Positions 50,341 to 59,885 are shown, numbered from the stretch's first letter. The stretch is 64,000 nucleotides of DNA from Aphelocoma coerulescens (GCF_041296385.1 NC_091017.1:51768214-51832213); one strand, 5' to 3'. Notes: generated by a model not told the origin, from the sequence alone. Numbers and translations are program-made.

Positions 50341-50638
50341 AAAAACCCAAGACATTTTAATGTAAATTTGCCTAAATTTCAAAATGTTGAACGCTGGACA
50401 TGGAAACCCTACAATACTTTTCCTGCACATTAGGGTGCGTTCAACTTGCAGTGGTGCTCCTGTCACACCAACTTTGACTGCCCAGTGCCAGGTGCAGGTT
50501 GAGCTGGTTGTATCAGTTTTTTGAGATATGTTGGGGCAAACCATTGCATCATTCCTCTTTTCCAAAGTTTTTTACATGAAACATTTACTTTGAAATAAAA
50601 TGAAATATTGTCTTAACTGTCTCAATGACAGTTTGTAT

Positions 50639-50658
50639 GTGATGATGATGATGATGAT
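50639..50658. repeat. (GAT)n microsatellite
   Basis: About six to seven perfect GAT units. Confidence 0.95.
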
Positions 50659-52757
50659 AAGCCACAATTACCTCTCAACCTTGAAAGATACACGCAAGCA
50701 TTGATTACTATGAGAGATCAACTAACTTCATTATCCTATTTTTAAGAAATTACTAAATACTGCAGTGAGAAACCTTACTCTTTATCTTCTAGAAACAGAG
50801 GGAAATACCAATTTATTCACTGAAGTGTATGTTTCCACAGTTACACTGAGAAAAGATACACTCTATCAAGTGTATCTTTGAAGTTTCAAAATATCATAGA
50901 GTTTTTCAGTCTTAGATTTCAGAGACTGATGCTTTTTCTCACCCAGAAAAGCTTTGCTTTCTCAGGCTGCTGCAGGCCTGTTGACTCCCTCCTGTTACAG
51001 TATGGGATGACACTGCTGAGAGGATGGGCAGCAGTATCTGTGGAACTAATGCCTGCTCCCAGAGCTTCAAGGATGGAAAAGGCCCACTGTGATTATAGAA
51101 GCAAGTTAGACACAGGCGAACTGAAACAGAGAATCAACAGTTTTGAGATTCCACCTCAGCAGATTTTAGAGGAACAGGAGACAACCTCCTCAGCCAGACC
51201 CTCCATGAGGTCCCCCTGGGAAGGAGTCACAAGAACCTCAAGCCTTTGGCTCTTTTGTCTTCCCAGCCTGGCAAATGAGAGGACTGCCACTTGGGTGAAC
51301 AACATCCCCAGCCACTCAGCCGGCATGTGGACTGCTGGCCTCTATAGTCAGCTCAGGCAGTGAAATAGTAGTGATATGGATCAGTGAGATTTTGTATTTG
51401 TTTTCCAAGTCCAGGCTAGAAACTTCGGTCCTGCCTTTCCCTTCCTGTTAGATGTGGGTGTGCTGACTCTGACTCTGTCCCAAGCCCTGAGGCTGGTCCA
51501 GGCTGTGGGGCACTGCCCACACCAGGCTCTCCATCCCACCCCAGCCCTGCCCCTGCACCTGGCCTCTCCTCCAAGACAGGCAAGCAGTGCAAGTGCCACT
51601 GCACTGGGGCTGCCTCTCTCTTCAGCATCCTGGGTGCTTGCAGGCAAATCAAATTGGAGATGTACTTCTGAGCTGAAACTCTGAAGTTAGGGATCAAACA
51701 CGAGAAATAGAGGGATTGTTGAGGGAATTATTTATGGAAAATGTTTTGGTACAGTTTTGGAGGTTGAAGTCAAAAGTGTATATTGGATTAGTGGAAGGAA
51801 AAGGTGAGAGAAAGAACATAATGACCAAAAGGCACTTCTGATTTGCTTACATTGGTTGGTATATATATTGTGTCTGCCAGTACTGCAGGAACTAGGAAAA
51901 AAAGTTATAAAGGGGCTCCTTTGGGACTGACTAGCTCCAGGTCCATCCCACTCTGCACTAGCCCCTGTAACTCTCCTGCAAGGAGCTGAGGATGGGCTGC
52001 CTAAGGCAGAGGCAGGATGGGACCCGTGGCCGGGAGCTGCCCAACACAGATTGCAGAGCACTTCAGCCGTGTCTCAGCCTAACGGGCTTGCACTCAGATA
52101 TTCTCCCTAAGCCTGGTCAAGGCACCTAATGGAATCAACACCGAAAAGAGCAAACTCTGCTCCGGCCCCTGAGGGGGGGAAAAATCCCTGATCTCTGCTT
52201 AACATCAACCCGTATAATAACTTAAGCGGAGTTTCAGCCCAGTTAAGGGTCGACGTGTGCAGCCAGCCCCCTCGGTGAGAGAAGAGCCGGGGCTACCAGG
52301 CCGGCGGGGCGGGGGGCTCTGTGTGGGATTTCGGCGCACAGAACTTCGCCCCAGCCCCGTGCCGTGATCGGCGGCCCTGGGCCAGCGGCAGCCGCGTGTC
52401 CCCAGTGCGGTGCCGCCGGGCCCGCAGACGGGAGAAAGCTGTCAGTCGCCGGGAGGGCGTGCGCTGGCTCCGGCTGGGAAGGAACACAAGGCTGCTGGAC
52501 TCAGAAGACCGGCCGTATTTGCATTCCGGCCCGAGCGGAGTCCCCCCCTTCTCCGCCCCCCAGCCGTCCCGAGTCACAGGGGAACAGAAAACATGCTTGT
52601 GTTAGTAGCCGATGGCTTTTATTTTTACTCTTTACGGAGATCTGACACATACACAGCGATGCTTTCACCGTACGACGGACAAGGACTGCAAAGAAAAGCA
52701 CCTTGCCCAGCCAGCCCATCTTCTCTGCTGCGACCGGGCTGGCACTTGGTCGGAGGA

Positions 52758-52782
52758 AGGGGGAGTTGGGGGAGGGGGGGGT
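52758..52782 (+). terminator. G-rich MAZ-like tract downstream of the GSX2 poly(A) signal
   Basis: The plus strand, which is the GSX2 template, carries GGGGG-AGTT-GGGGG-A-GGGGGGGGG 36-60 nt past the proximal poly(A) signal. Sequences like GGGGGAGGGGG are known MAZ-type Pol II pause elements that help termination. The role here is inferred from position. Confidence 0.35.
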
Positions 52783-52799
52783 AAGAAGAAAAAAAATTA

Positions 52800-53358
52800 A
52801 ATTCTCGTCTGATCTCATTTATTTAAATAAATATAAATATAATTTTTATATAAAACTATTCACAGAAAAACAGCCGTCCCAGACCCAAACGGCCGATCTT
52901 TATGTCTTTTCTTATTTTTGTTAAGAAGTCCGTCCAGAAGGTCGTCTACAGGTTTTAGTTTGCTTTTCAGTTTTTTTATGTCTCGCCTTTCGGTTTGAAA
53001 TGCGTTTGGTTTTTTTCCTTTAAATTGCCTGTGGGGATACAGACGAAGGCACCCTGGACCATGCGAGCCCTGTCCCATGTTACATTTTAGCAAGAGCAGG
53101 TGCCCTCTCTTGGGGTTACATAAATAACGTTTTAGTTGAACTCCCACGACTAAAACACTTACATTCCGAAAATATACTTATATATATATATCTTTCTGTT
53201 ACTGCGAATGGATGACAATTAGCCTCCGCGGCAGGGAGGGCCAGCCCGCTGCAGGTTAGCCGGCCGCCGTCCGTGGGCAGCGGTGCCAGGTGAGCGGCCG
53301 TGCCGCCACCTCGCTCCGGGCTGGGACCCGGCGGCGGGAGCGGAGCTCCGAGCCGGGC
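52800..53358 (-). other. GSX2: GSX2 3' UTR with poly(A) signals
   Basis: Downstream of the stop codon, an AATAAA on the minus strand at 52823-52818 is followed by a T-rich downstream element, the likely cleavage region near 52800. A second AATAAA at 52623-52618 also has a GU-rich stretch after it and could give a longer message. The UTR contains a (TA)n stretch at about 53178-53192 and T-rich elements. The exact 3' end is inferred. Confidence 0.65.
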
Positions 53359-53699
53359 TCATAACGGGGAGATCTCTTTATCCTCGGTAGCCGATGAGGG
53401 GGATAGAGACTCTTCATCCTCCGACCGGGGGTAATGCCCCTGGCTGGTGCTGCACTTGCAGCCCCCGTGCGAGTTTCGCTGGGTGCCTTTGCCTTCTTTC
53501 TTGTGCTTCACTCTCCTGTTTTGGAACCAGATTTTCACTTGCTTCTCGGACAGGTTCAGGTACGTGGCTATCTCGATCCTCCGTAGCCGGGACAGGTACA
53601 TGTTGGAGGAGAATTCCCTCTCCAGCTCCAAGAGCTGGGTGCTGGTAAAAGCAGTCCTCATCCGTTTCCCATTTTGAATTTGGCTGGATTCAGACCCTC
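53359..53699 (-). CDS. GSX2: GSX2 exon 2 coding part (homeodomain)
   Basis: The acceptor is CGTCCAG (AG at 53701-53700). The exon starts with GA, completing Gly151, then reads [17 protein letters not shown] into the homeodomain, and stops with TGA at 53361-53359. The intron is only 197 bp. A split just before the homeodomain is the conserved intron position of GSX genes. Confidence 0.98.
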
Positions 53700-53759
53700 C
53701 TGGACGGGAGAGAAATGCGAACTTCAGCGGGACAGGGAAAAGGGGGAGAGGGAGGGGAA

Positions 53760-53796
<37 letters not shown>

Positions 53797-54347
53797 AGAC
53801 ATTCCCCAGCAGCTTTCCGACCCGGGGCAGCCACTCTCCCTTGGGGGCACCCCTTCTCCCGCTGCCCCCCTTCCCCGGCGGCCGCAGGGCTCCTACCCAT
53901 GCCGAGGCAGTGAAACCTCCGGGGGTCGCTGACGCTGTAGGTGGTGGCGGCGCAGGCAGGTGGGTGATGCGCAGGGTGTCCCAGGGCGGCGGCGGGCACC
54001 GAGGCGGCGGGCGGCGGGTGCTGCGGCGGGTGGTGAGCGTGGCCGGTCCGCGAGCAGCACTGGGCCTCGCCTGCGGCCGTGGGGAACTGGCTCTTGAGCA
54101 AAGGGATGGCTCCGCCGGCGCCGCCGGCGCGGGAAGAGTGCAGGTGCGAGGTGACACAGAGCGGGCAGACGCAGAAGGCGCCGCTCTTTCGGGACGGGCA
54201 GCCCGGGCCCGACACCGACATGACGAGGGGAGAAGGCATGCTGAGAGGGATGAAGAAGTCCTGGCCGTGATGATGCTCAGGAAGGGACGGAGCCGGCCTC
54301 GAGGAGTCTTTGATGATTAAGGAGTCGACATAGAAGGAGCGTGACAT
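53359..54347 (-). CDS. GSX2: GSX2, GS homeobox 2 (complete, two exons)
   Basis: This ParaHox transcription factor specifies ventral (lateral ganglionic eminence) and dorsal spinal neural progenitors. Coding exons 54347-53897 (451 nt) and 53699-53359 (341 nt) join in phase 1 to give 263 residues. Residues 1-14 ([14 protein letters not shown]) form the family's SNAG-like repressor motif. [20 protein letters not shown] and [12 protein letters not shown] follow, and the homeodomain occupies residues 161-220 with Ile207, Gln210 and Asn211 in helix 3 (KIWFQNRR). The C-terminus is acidic and ends KEISPL. It is about 40 residues shorter than human GSX2 (about 304) because the long His and Ala runs are absent. 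The first ATG of the likely mRNA is this start, with G at -3. Confidence 0.98.
53700..53896 (-). other. GSX2: GSX2 intron with microsatellite
   Basis: This 197-bp intron contains a (GA)14 run on plus (CT on the sense strand) at 53763-53790. It is followed on the sense strand by a long pyrimidine-rich stretch up to the acceptor. Confidence 0.95.
53763..53790. repeat. (GA)14 microsatellite
   Basis: Fourteen perfect GA units lie inside the GSX2 intron, about 60 bp upstream of the exon 2 acceptor in sense orientation. Confidence 0.97.
53897..54347 (-). CDS. GSX2: GSX2 exon 1 coding part
   Basis: It encodes residues 1-150 plus the first base of Gly151, ending [10 protein letters not shown] and donor GTAGGA (53896). 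It carries the SNAG-like N-terminus, the conserved cysteine-rich patch (FCVCPLC) and a Pro/His/Ala-rich linker with only short His pairs. The frame stays open upstream of the ATG to a GTG at 54416, but no upstream ATG exists in the likely 5' UTR. Confidence 0.97.
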
Positions 54348-54479
54348 TGCGGAGGGCTGCGAGGCCGGGGGCGGCTCTCCCAAAGTCGGGCTTTTCCTTC
54401 TTGGCCAAGTTGCCACTGAAGTCCTGGCGAGTCGAGAAGGTGCTTATGTTTGAGAGCTGAACAAAAGGGTCCCTGGAGA

Positions 54480-54550
54480 GGGCTGGTCTTAAAGTCCCCC
54501 CGCCTGGATCCCCTGCGCCGGGGTTTTATATCAACTATTTAAACACGTGA
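54480..54550 (-). promoter_or_regulatory. GSX2: GSX2 core promoter with TATA box
   Basis: On the minus strand a clear TATAAAA lies at 54530-54524, preceded by TTTAAATAGTTGATA and an E-box CACGTG (54549-54544). The start site should be near 54495, giving a 5' UTR of about 150 nt. No ATG occurs between that point and the GSX2 start codon. Confidence 0.7.
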
Positions 54551-54611
54551 TGGCTGAAAGCCTCGCAGATCTAAATCTCCCCGGCTTCTCAGGCCGGCAG
54601 GAGAGGCTGCC

Positions 54612-54641
54612 GGGGGGGGCAAAGCGGGGTAGGGGAGGGGG
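54612..54641 (+). promoter_or_regulatory. G-quadruplex-prone tract upstream of the GSX2 promoter
   Basis: Runs of 8, 4, 4 and 5 G with short loops lie about 85 bp upstream of the TATA box, on the strand opposite to GSX2. It is a candidate Sp/KLF/MAZ or G4 promoter element. Confidence 0.4.
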
Positions 54642-55189
54642 ACAAACTGTGCGTGCTTGCTTGTTGCCCGATGACTTCACTCCTTTGCCTCCGCCTCAAA
54701 TAAATTATAGGAGCAGAGAAAGCGAGGAGGGGGCGGCTGCTCCGCGGCCCCGTCACACGTCTCGCTCGCAGGCATGTCCCTCTGTCAACACAGCCGGGAT
54801 GCTGGGGATAAAATTAATCAGAAGGAGTTTCTGCGCGGGGGTTTTCCCCGTGGAGAACGCTCCTTTCCCTCGCCGGAAGGGAAAGAGAGGTGAGAGCAGG
54901 TGATGAGCTGAAACAAGATGTTCGACACCGCCCCCGTCACCCCCAGTAAAATAGCATCCAAACGGCCCTGGATCCCACGGAGGCCTGGAGCCAACACCTT
55001 TCCCCAGTCCGGCCCACTCCCTGTACTCAGGACTCCTTCAGGAGGCCCTTTCTGCATCAGAGGAGCCAGAAACACAGATGCAGCCATAGAGATAAAGTTA
55101 GGGATGGCGCGCGTTTGTGTGCCTCCGCATACATATGCATGTAGGGTGGGTTGGGTGGCTTATTTTTTTTCTCCTCGCCCTTTTCACCT

Positions 55190-55610
55190 CGAGTGAATCT
55201 TGCCAAATTGGCAATTACTGCAACGGACAAAGCCTTCAAATATCTGGACACTCCTCAGCCAAACGGTATAAAACCGGAAAACTTTAAAGCGAACTTCCCC
55301 GCCCGCTCCAGGACCGCAGTGCGCAGCGCTAATGAAAAGCGAACATGTCAGGGAGGGATTCTTTGATCTCCACCAAGTTTGCTGAAGCAATCATTCAAAG
55401 TAAAATTGGATAAACAGCTAAATACGGTCGGTGGCTCCGAAGCATTTCAGAGTGCATTAAAAAGCCAAGGTATTCGCAGCATATTACGCGATTTTCCAAT
55501 GACCTGTTTTATGGGACTTTAAGAAGAGACTTATCGTTAATAGAAGGACGATCGCGTTCTTGTTTAGCAGATGCGAAGCGGCGTTTAAAACAGGCTGCGG
55601 ATCCCATCCC
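55190..55610. promoter_or_regulatory. Candidate conserved element upstream of GSX2
   Basis: This unique sequence starts at the 7-bp-arm palindrome TTGCCAA-a-TTGGCAA (55200-55214) next to TTACTGCAACGGACAAAG, then GGTATAAAACCGG and, further on, CGCAGCATATTACGCG, TTTTATGGGAC and CTTATCGTTAATAG. CpG dinucleotides inside AT-rich context suggest constraint. An enhancer role is inferred. Confidence 0.35.
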
Positions 55611-56059
55611 ACTTGACACGGGAAAGGGAAGTGACAATTGTGCTCTAAAGCAGAAAACACAGGCTACGCCTGATTACCGGAGGCTGAACAGAAACTTGGG
55701 AGTGCAGCAATAGCAGAAACGTGTTCAGAAGCGGTTATGCGCAAGGGCCGAGCCGAGGACATCCTACCATACCTCCCGCACATCCACTCTCCCGCTGTTA
55801 AACCCAGCAAAATAAAACCGCCTTCTGGTGAAGCCGGCATTTCTCGCCCCGGGACCAGCGAGGCTTGGCGGTGCAACTCAAGCCTTGCTAAGAGAGGGGC
55901 CAGGTCTCGCCCGGCCGTGCTAGCCCGTCCCCATCCCCAACCTGCCGCGGGCAGTGCCGTTGTGCAGCGCCCTCCCTCCCCCCCCGAGCAGAGGCCGGGT
56001 CTCCCCTTGCCCTGCTCCCCTTTGCCCCCGCACCTCCCTGGGCAGGCACGATGCAACAA

Positions 56060-56265
56060 CGTTTTTAGGGACACTCTGCGCTCGGTGATCTGAGGATTTA
56101 TGGATAGCAATTAAAGTTTTATGAATTGCAGCTGAGGCTGGTTATGTGGCTATTTGAATGTGATTAGAATTCAATTAGAAAGTGTTTACCGGCCGGTGGG
56201 GGCTCCGGAGTGTAAACAGACAGCTATTCCAGCAATGCGCTAATCCCGCGTCTTGTGACAACAAT
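56060..56265. promoter_or_regulatory. Candidate conserved element upstream of GSX2 with paired forkhead motifs
   Basis: Homeodomain cores occur in series (GCAATTAAAG, GATTAGAATTCAATTAG, GCTAATCCC, ACAATTAGGG). An inverted pair of forkhead-like motifs, TGTTTAC (56183-56189) and GTAAACA (56212-56218), flanks a GC-rich spacer. The lack of repeats and the motif order suggest an enhancer; no alignment was made. Confidence 0.45.
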
Positions 56266-56638
56266 TAGGGGCTCGCGGGGTTTAGGCGGGTCGGCTCCAA
56301 CCTCACCTACTTTTCCCCAAACTGCTGCCCAGGGCTCAGCCAAGGCCTCGCAGACTCCAAACCCTGGAGCCCCAGCGACCGCTTCCCGCGCCGCCGCCGA
56401 GGCCCTGAGGTCCGCGGCCCCGGAGATAGCCGGGGGCTCTGCCTCCTGAGCTCCGGGGCGGCCGGTGAGATTCTAGTCAGGGTCACCGCGCACAAGCACG
56501 GCATTTTTTGGTCCGGCTCTTCCCGTTTAAAGCAAACTACATCTGGAGAAAATTTGAAGAAATATCTGCCTTTTATGTTAATTTTAAAAATTAATAATTT
56601 TTTTTGTTTTCCTTTAAGAGAGGTTATTCTGGAAAATG

Positions 56639-56655
56639 AAAATAATAATAATAAT
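56639..56655. repeat. (AAT)n short microsatellite
   Basis: About five AAT units. Confidence 0.85.
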
Positions 56656-56884
56656 ACAACCCCAAACCCTCAGTGGAAAAAGCTGTCTGCAGTGATAGAG
56701 TGGATCTGGGAACGGGACTGTCGTAAGGGAAGGCAGACGGAGCAAGAGTCGGATCAAAATTGCAATTTGTAATTGTTATAATAAACCAAATGCTGTGATA
56801 AAAGAGAGAGAGAAATCACTAAGAAAAACCCACCACTGAAAGCCACAGCAAGAAAAGAAGTCATTTGAAGCAAAGACATCCCAA

Positions 56885-57255
56885 ACCAGGCGGAATGATG
56901 CAAGGCGTGCGCCCACATCACATCGGCCTCGTTACAATTTTATTTTTCAATAATTCTGTCCGATAAAATTTCATTGTCCATTAAGTAATCCCCGAAATGA
57001 GAGCTCTTATGAGCCTATAATGAGCTCTAATTGCTACGACTGGGAGAGCCACGTGGAAGGATTTAGAAGGTATTAAGCAGTTGGGTACAGAGCACAGGCT
57101 GTTACCTAGCCATTACTTTCATAATTCAAGGAGAAAATTAGTCCTTTTAAGGGAAAATCCTTTGATTCCCTTCATTCTGCTCGGGGTGACAGAGTATAGC
57201 TTTGTCTGCCTTTAGTTCAAGACAGTGTAACAAATGAGAATGTAACGAAATTGCC
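56885..57255. promoter_or_regulatory. Candidate conserved element upstream of GSX2
   Basis: The block runs from GGCGGAATGATGCAAGGCG through TTTTTCAATAATTCTGTCC, TCCATTAAGTAATCCCCG, GAGCTCTTATGAGCC and ATAATGAGCTCTAATTGC to the E-box CCACGTGG. Repeated GAGCTCT and TAAT cores occur without simple repeats. It is a probable enhancer by appearance. Confidence 0.4.
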
Positions 57256-57789
57256 CTCTTTTGAAAGTGGAGCAGTTCAAAAAGAACATCAGAGCCGCTC
57301 CCCTGGTCCGCCGAGCGCAGGACTGGGTGCTGGTCCCTCTTTTCTTCCAGATGTCTCTAACACCTTTATGTAGAAGAGATTCACGGCTTAAATGACAAAA
57401 GCAGCTCTTTCCCTTCCCTCCCCCAACCCCCGCAGCTCTCGACAGAAGAAAAAGCCATGCCCGCCCGGAGAAAGCGCCGGCTTTCAGGCGCGCATCTCCG
57501 CGGAGTTCACGGGAGGAGCTGCCTCAGTGGAAACGCTGGAGCCCGGGGATACGTTTCGAGCAGAAGAAAACCCCCCCAAAAACCAAAACCAAACAAAACC
57601 CCTAAATAAACAACAAAAACCAAAACGACAAACTCAAAACAACACCTGCAGAGCAGCCGTGGTCGCAAACATCACCCTGGGGTGACCGGCGGTGGCGCTG
57701 GGCAGGCTGCGCCCCGGGCTGGGGCAGTTCCCGTACGGGAAAGTCCCGCTCAAAATAAAGCCGTGCGTGGGTAAGTGAAAGGCCGCGGG

Positions 57790-58310
57790 CTCCTGTGCTA
57801 TAATCGCATTTATTCGCTACTCTAACATTGATTTCCTATTAGTTTCCAAAGTGATCGGCAATCCCGACGCCGGCCTTTCTGAAGTGAACGTAAGCTAAAG
57901 ACAGGACTTGCCCCCAGCTCCCATTAAGGAGGTCATTATAAAAGCGTGAACAAGTCTATTAATGTTTTATTGAAAGCGCATCGTTAACTTGTATCCATCC
58001 TTTTCTGAATTGGCATTGTGATATTGCTGTCTGTGGCACATCTTACCCAATATAGCCCGAGATTTCTCCATTATCTGTAACCAAGCAACACTTTCTGAAT
58101 ACCAAAAATTGAAAAGAACCGCTTAGTCTTCAAGAAAGTCCTCAATAATAGTGGAAAAGAACAAAGATCCAGGAGACAACAAAATGCCACAGGGGTGACT
58201 TTTCATGAGCAATTATCTCTCATTAATCAGAAGAACAGCTGCAATATTAATTTTCTCTCTTTCTTCCTCTCTTTTCACAGTCCCCAACATTTGAATAATC
58301 ATAAATTTTG
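57790..58310. promoter_or_regulatory. Candidate conserved element upstream of GSX2
   Basis: This long unique block contains GCTATAATCGCATTTATTCG, AACATTGATTTCC, GTGATCGGCAATCCCG, GGTCATTATAAAAGCGTG, TATTAATGTTTTATTG and GAACAAAGATCC (SOX/TCF-like). It is the largest repeat-free AT-rich block with preserved CpGs right of GSX2. Confidence 0.4.
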
Positions 58311-59387
58311 ATTTCATGGAGCAGCAACATTGCCAGCGACTTCCAGACACAAGCTACCTAGGCAGGGCGCACGCTTTGCACATAGCTCTTATTTTAAGGC
58401 TGCCAAAGAATAAACTGAAGAAAAGAAAAGAGAGGAAAAGTCTGGATTGCTTTCCCCCCTCCCTTTGCCTCGGAGCACGGATTAAACCAGCAGCCCCTTC
58501 CCTCCACCCCTGCCGCTTTCACTCATGGAAAGTAACAGGCGAAAGTACCAAGCGTCTGCGCCAGCTTCAAGCGTGGGAGTTTCTACAACCTCGCTGTCCA
58601 TTTAACTTCCAAACATGAAGCCAAGCGTTGTAGATCTGTCCAAAGAGACAATCTTTGGGCGTAACACGCATTGTGAGACATCAAAAGGCCCTGGCGTTAT
58701 GCGCACTGAGAAGCGTATTCAGCACGAAGGGTGCAATGCCTCTCTTTTCAGGGGCTCAGCCGCGGATTGTTTAACAAGTGACGTCGCCGCGGCAAGAAAA
58801 CCGCGCTCCTCCAAAGATAAGGATGTAACATTAAATCTCGCTTTTTTGGATTTCAAAGAATCTCATTAAGGGCAGGGGCCGGAGGCGGCCAAGCTGCGAG
58901 CGGGAACCGTGCCCCGGGGACGTGAGCACTCAGTGCCGCCTGCCCAGCTCCTCGCTGCCTGGGGGAACAGGGCAGAGTCGAGGCCGAGACCCCACCACCC
59001 CTCGAACTATGCCCATCTTCGGGCATCCGCCTTTCCCTCTTCGGCCCCGGAGGGCAGGGGAGCGAAGCCTCTCTCCGGAGACCGTCTCGCAGCCCGGCAG
59101 CGGCCAGTTCGCTCACCCAAGGGTTTGCGGGCTGACCGCGGATTGAGGAGAGCGAAGGCAGCTTCTCCCCCTTTTCCCGCAAATGTAGATTCCCGGTGCC
59201 CTTCCTTTCCGTGAGAGATTTCCTTTGCCTCCATCCTCGGTCATAAATTACCCCACCTAGACTTGGCACGACAACCCTCTTCCCCCTCCAGGAAATGGGC
59301 CGTTTCCGAGGGAATGAAGGGGCGCCCCTGCTCTCAGGAAGGACAGGCCCACGGCTGCCCTTCCCGGGACTGCCGAGCTCCTCTTGC

Positions 59388-59406
59388 CCCAGCGCCCTCT
59401 CGCACC
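59388..59406 (-). promoter_or_regulatory. CTCF-like motif, reverse orientation
   Basis: Plus strand CCCCAGCGCCCTCTCGCAC, read on minus, gives GTGCGAGAGGGCGCTGGGG. It matches the CTCF core AGAGGGCGCT exactly but only partly in the five preceding positions. It lies about 5 kb upstream of the GSX2 promoter, in opposite orientation to the motif at 20.96 kb. Confidence 0.35.
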
Positions 59407-59579
59407 TCGCGAAGTGCGGGCGGTGGCGGATGGCGGGACACGGAGCTCCAGCTGGAGTGGGAGCGGCCGCCTCTCTCTAGGAAGAAACCTGCTACGTCTT
59501 TCTACCCCTTTACAGCCTTTGGAGAGATGACGCTGCTCCACGTTCTTGGTGCTTTTCACAAAGTTAGTCATTCACACTG

Positions 59580-59885
59580 ATTAGCAGCAAATTTCTACAT
59601 GAGTCCTTCCGGGCGACTATGATCACTTGCATTTGAAAGAGTGCTTCCAAAGAGCTCCAGCAGCAGCCTTCTTCTGCTCTCTCCCTTCACAGCCCAATTC
59701 AGTGCCTTTTGCTTTCACCTGCAGGCCTACAGTGTCAACTGTCTTTCATGTAATGACCAGCCAGAAGGCTTAATTCTGTTATACATTTTATTTGGAGTGG
59801 GAACTTTCATTATTCACTTTTCGAGATTCTTCCTAAGTCAATCAGGTCTGCTCATAAATATGCTGATGTAGGCCTTAATTCTCTC
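59580..59885. promoter_or_regulatory. Possible conserved non-coding block
   Basis: Unique sequence with TTCATGTAATGACC, GGCTTAATTCTG, TTTTATTTGG and CATAAATATGCTGATG directly follows the last CpG-rich patch. Its appearance is similar to the other candidates. Evidence is weak. Confidence 0.25.

Larger units (their letters stand above)
49261..52250. other. Intergenic segment between the CpG island and the GSX2 3' region
   Basis: This has mixed composition. It contains a G-rich tract at 50307-50340 and a (GAT)n stretch at 50639-50658. A 161-codon open frame on plus at 50878-51363 begins at TTG, has no recognised homology and is not accepted as a gene. Confidence 0.5.
53220..54830. other. CpG island covering GSX2
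   Basis: High GC with frequent CpG spans both GSX2 exons and the promoter, typical of Polycomb-regulated developmental homeobox genes. Further CpG-rich patches lie at 52.26-52.58, 55.75-56.06, 56.24-56.48, 57.3-57.56 and 58.88-59.48 kb. Confidence 0.7.

Noticed and set aside
50878..51363. 161-codon open frame on plus between the CpG island and GSX2
   Set aside because: It starts at TTG, has no recognised homology, and shows no clear promoter or splice context. A frame of this length is expected by chance in a window this size.
52860..53147. 95-codon minus-strand frame downstream of GSX2
   Set aside because: It lies in the GSX2 3' UTR upstream of the poly(A) signal, has low-complexity Lys-rich content and no homology.
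54348..54416. In-frame N-terminal extension of GSX2 from position 54416
   Set aside because: The extension starts with GTG, not ATG. Homology with other GSX2 proteins begins exactly at the MSRSF start, which is the first ATG after the predicted start site.
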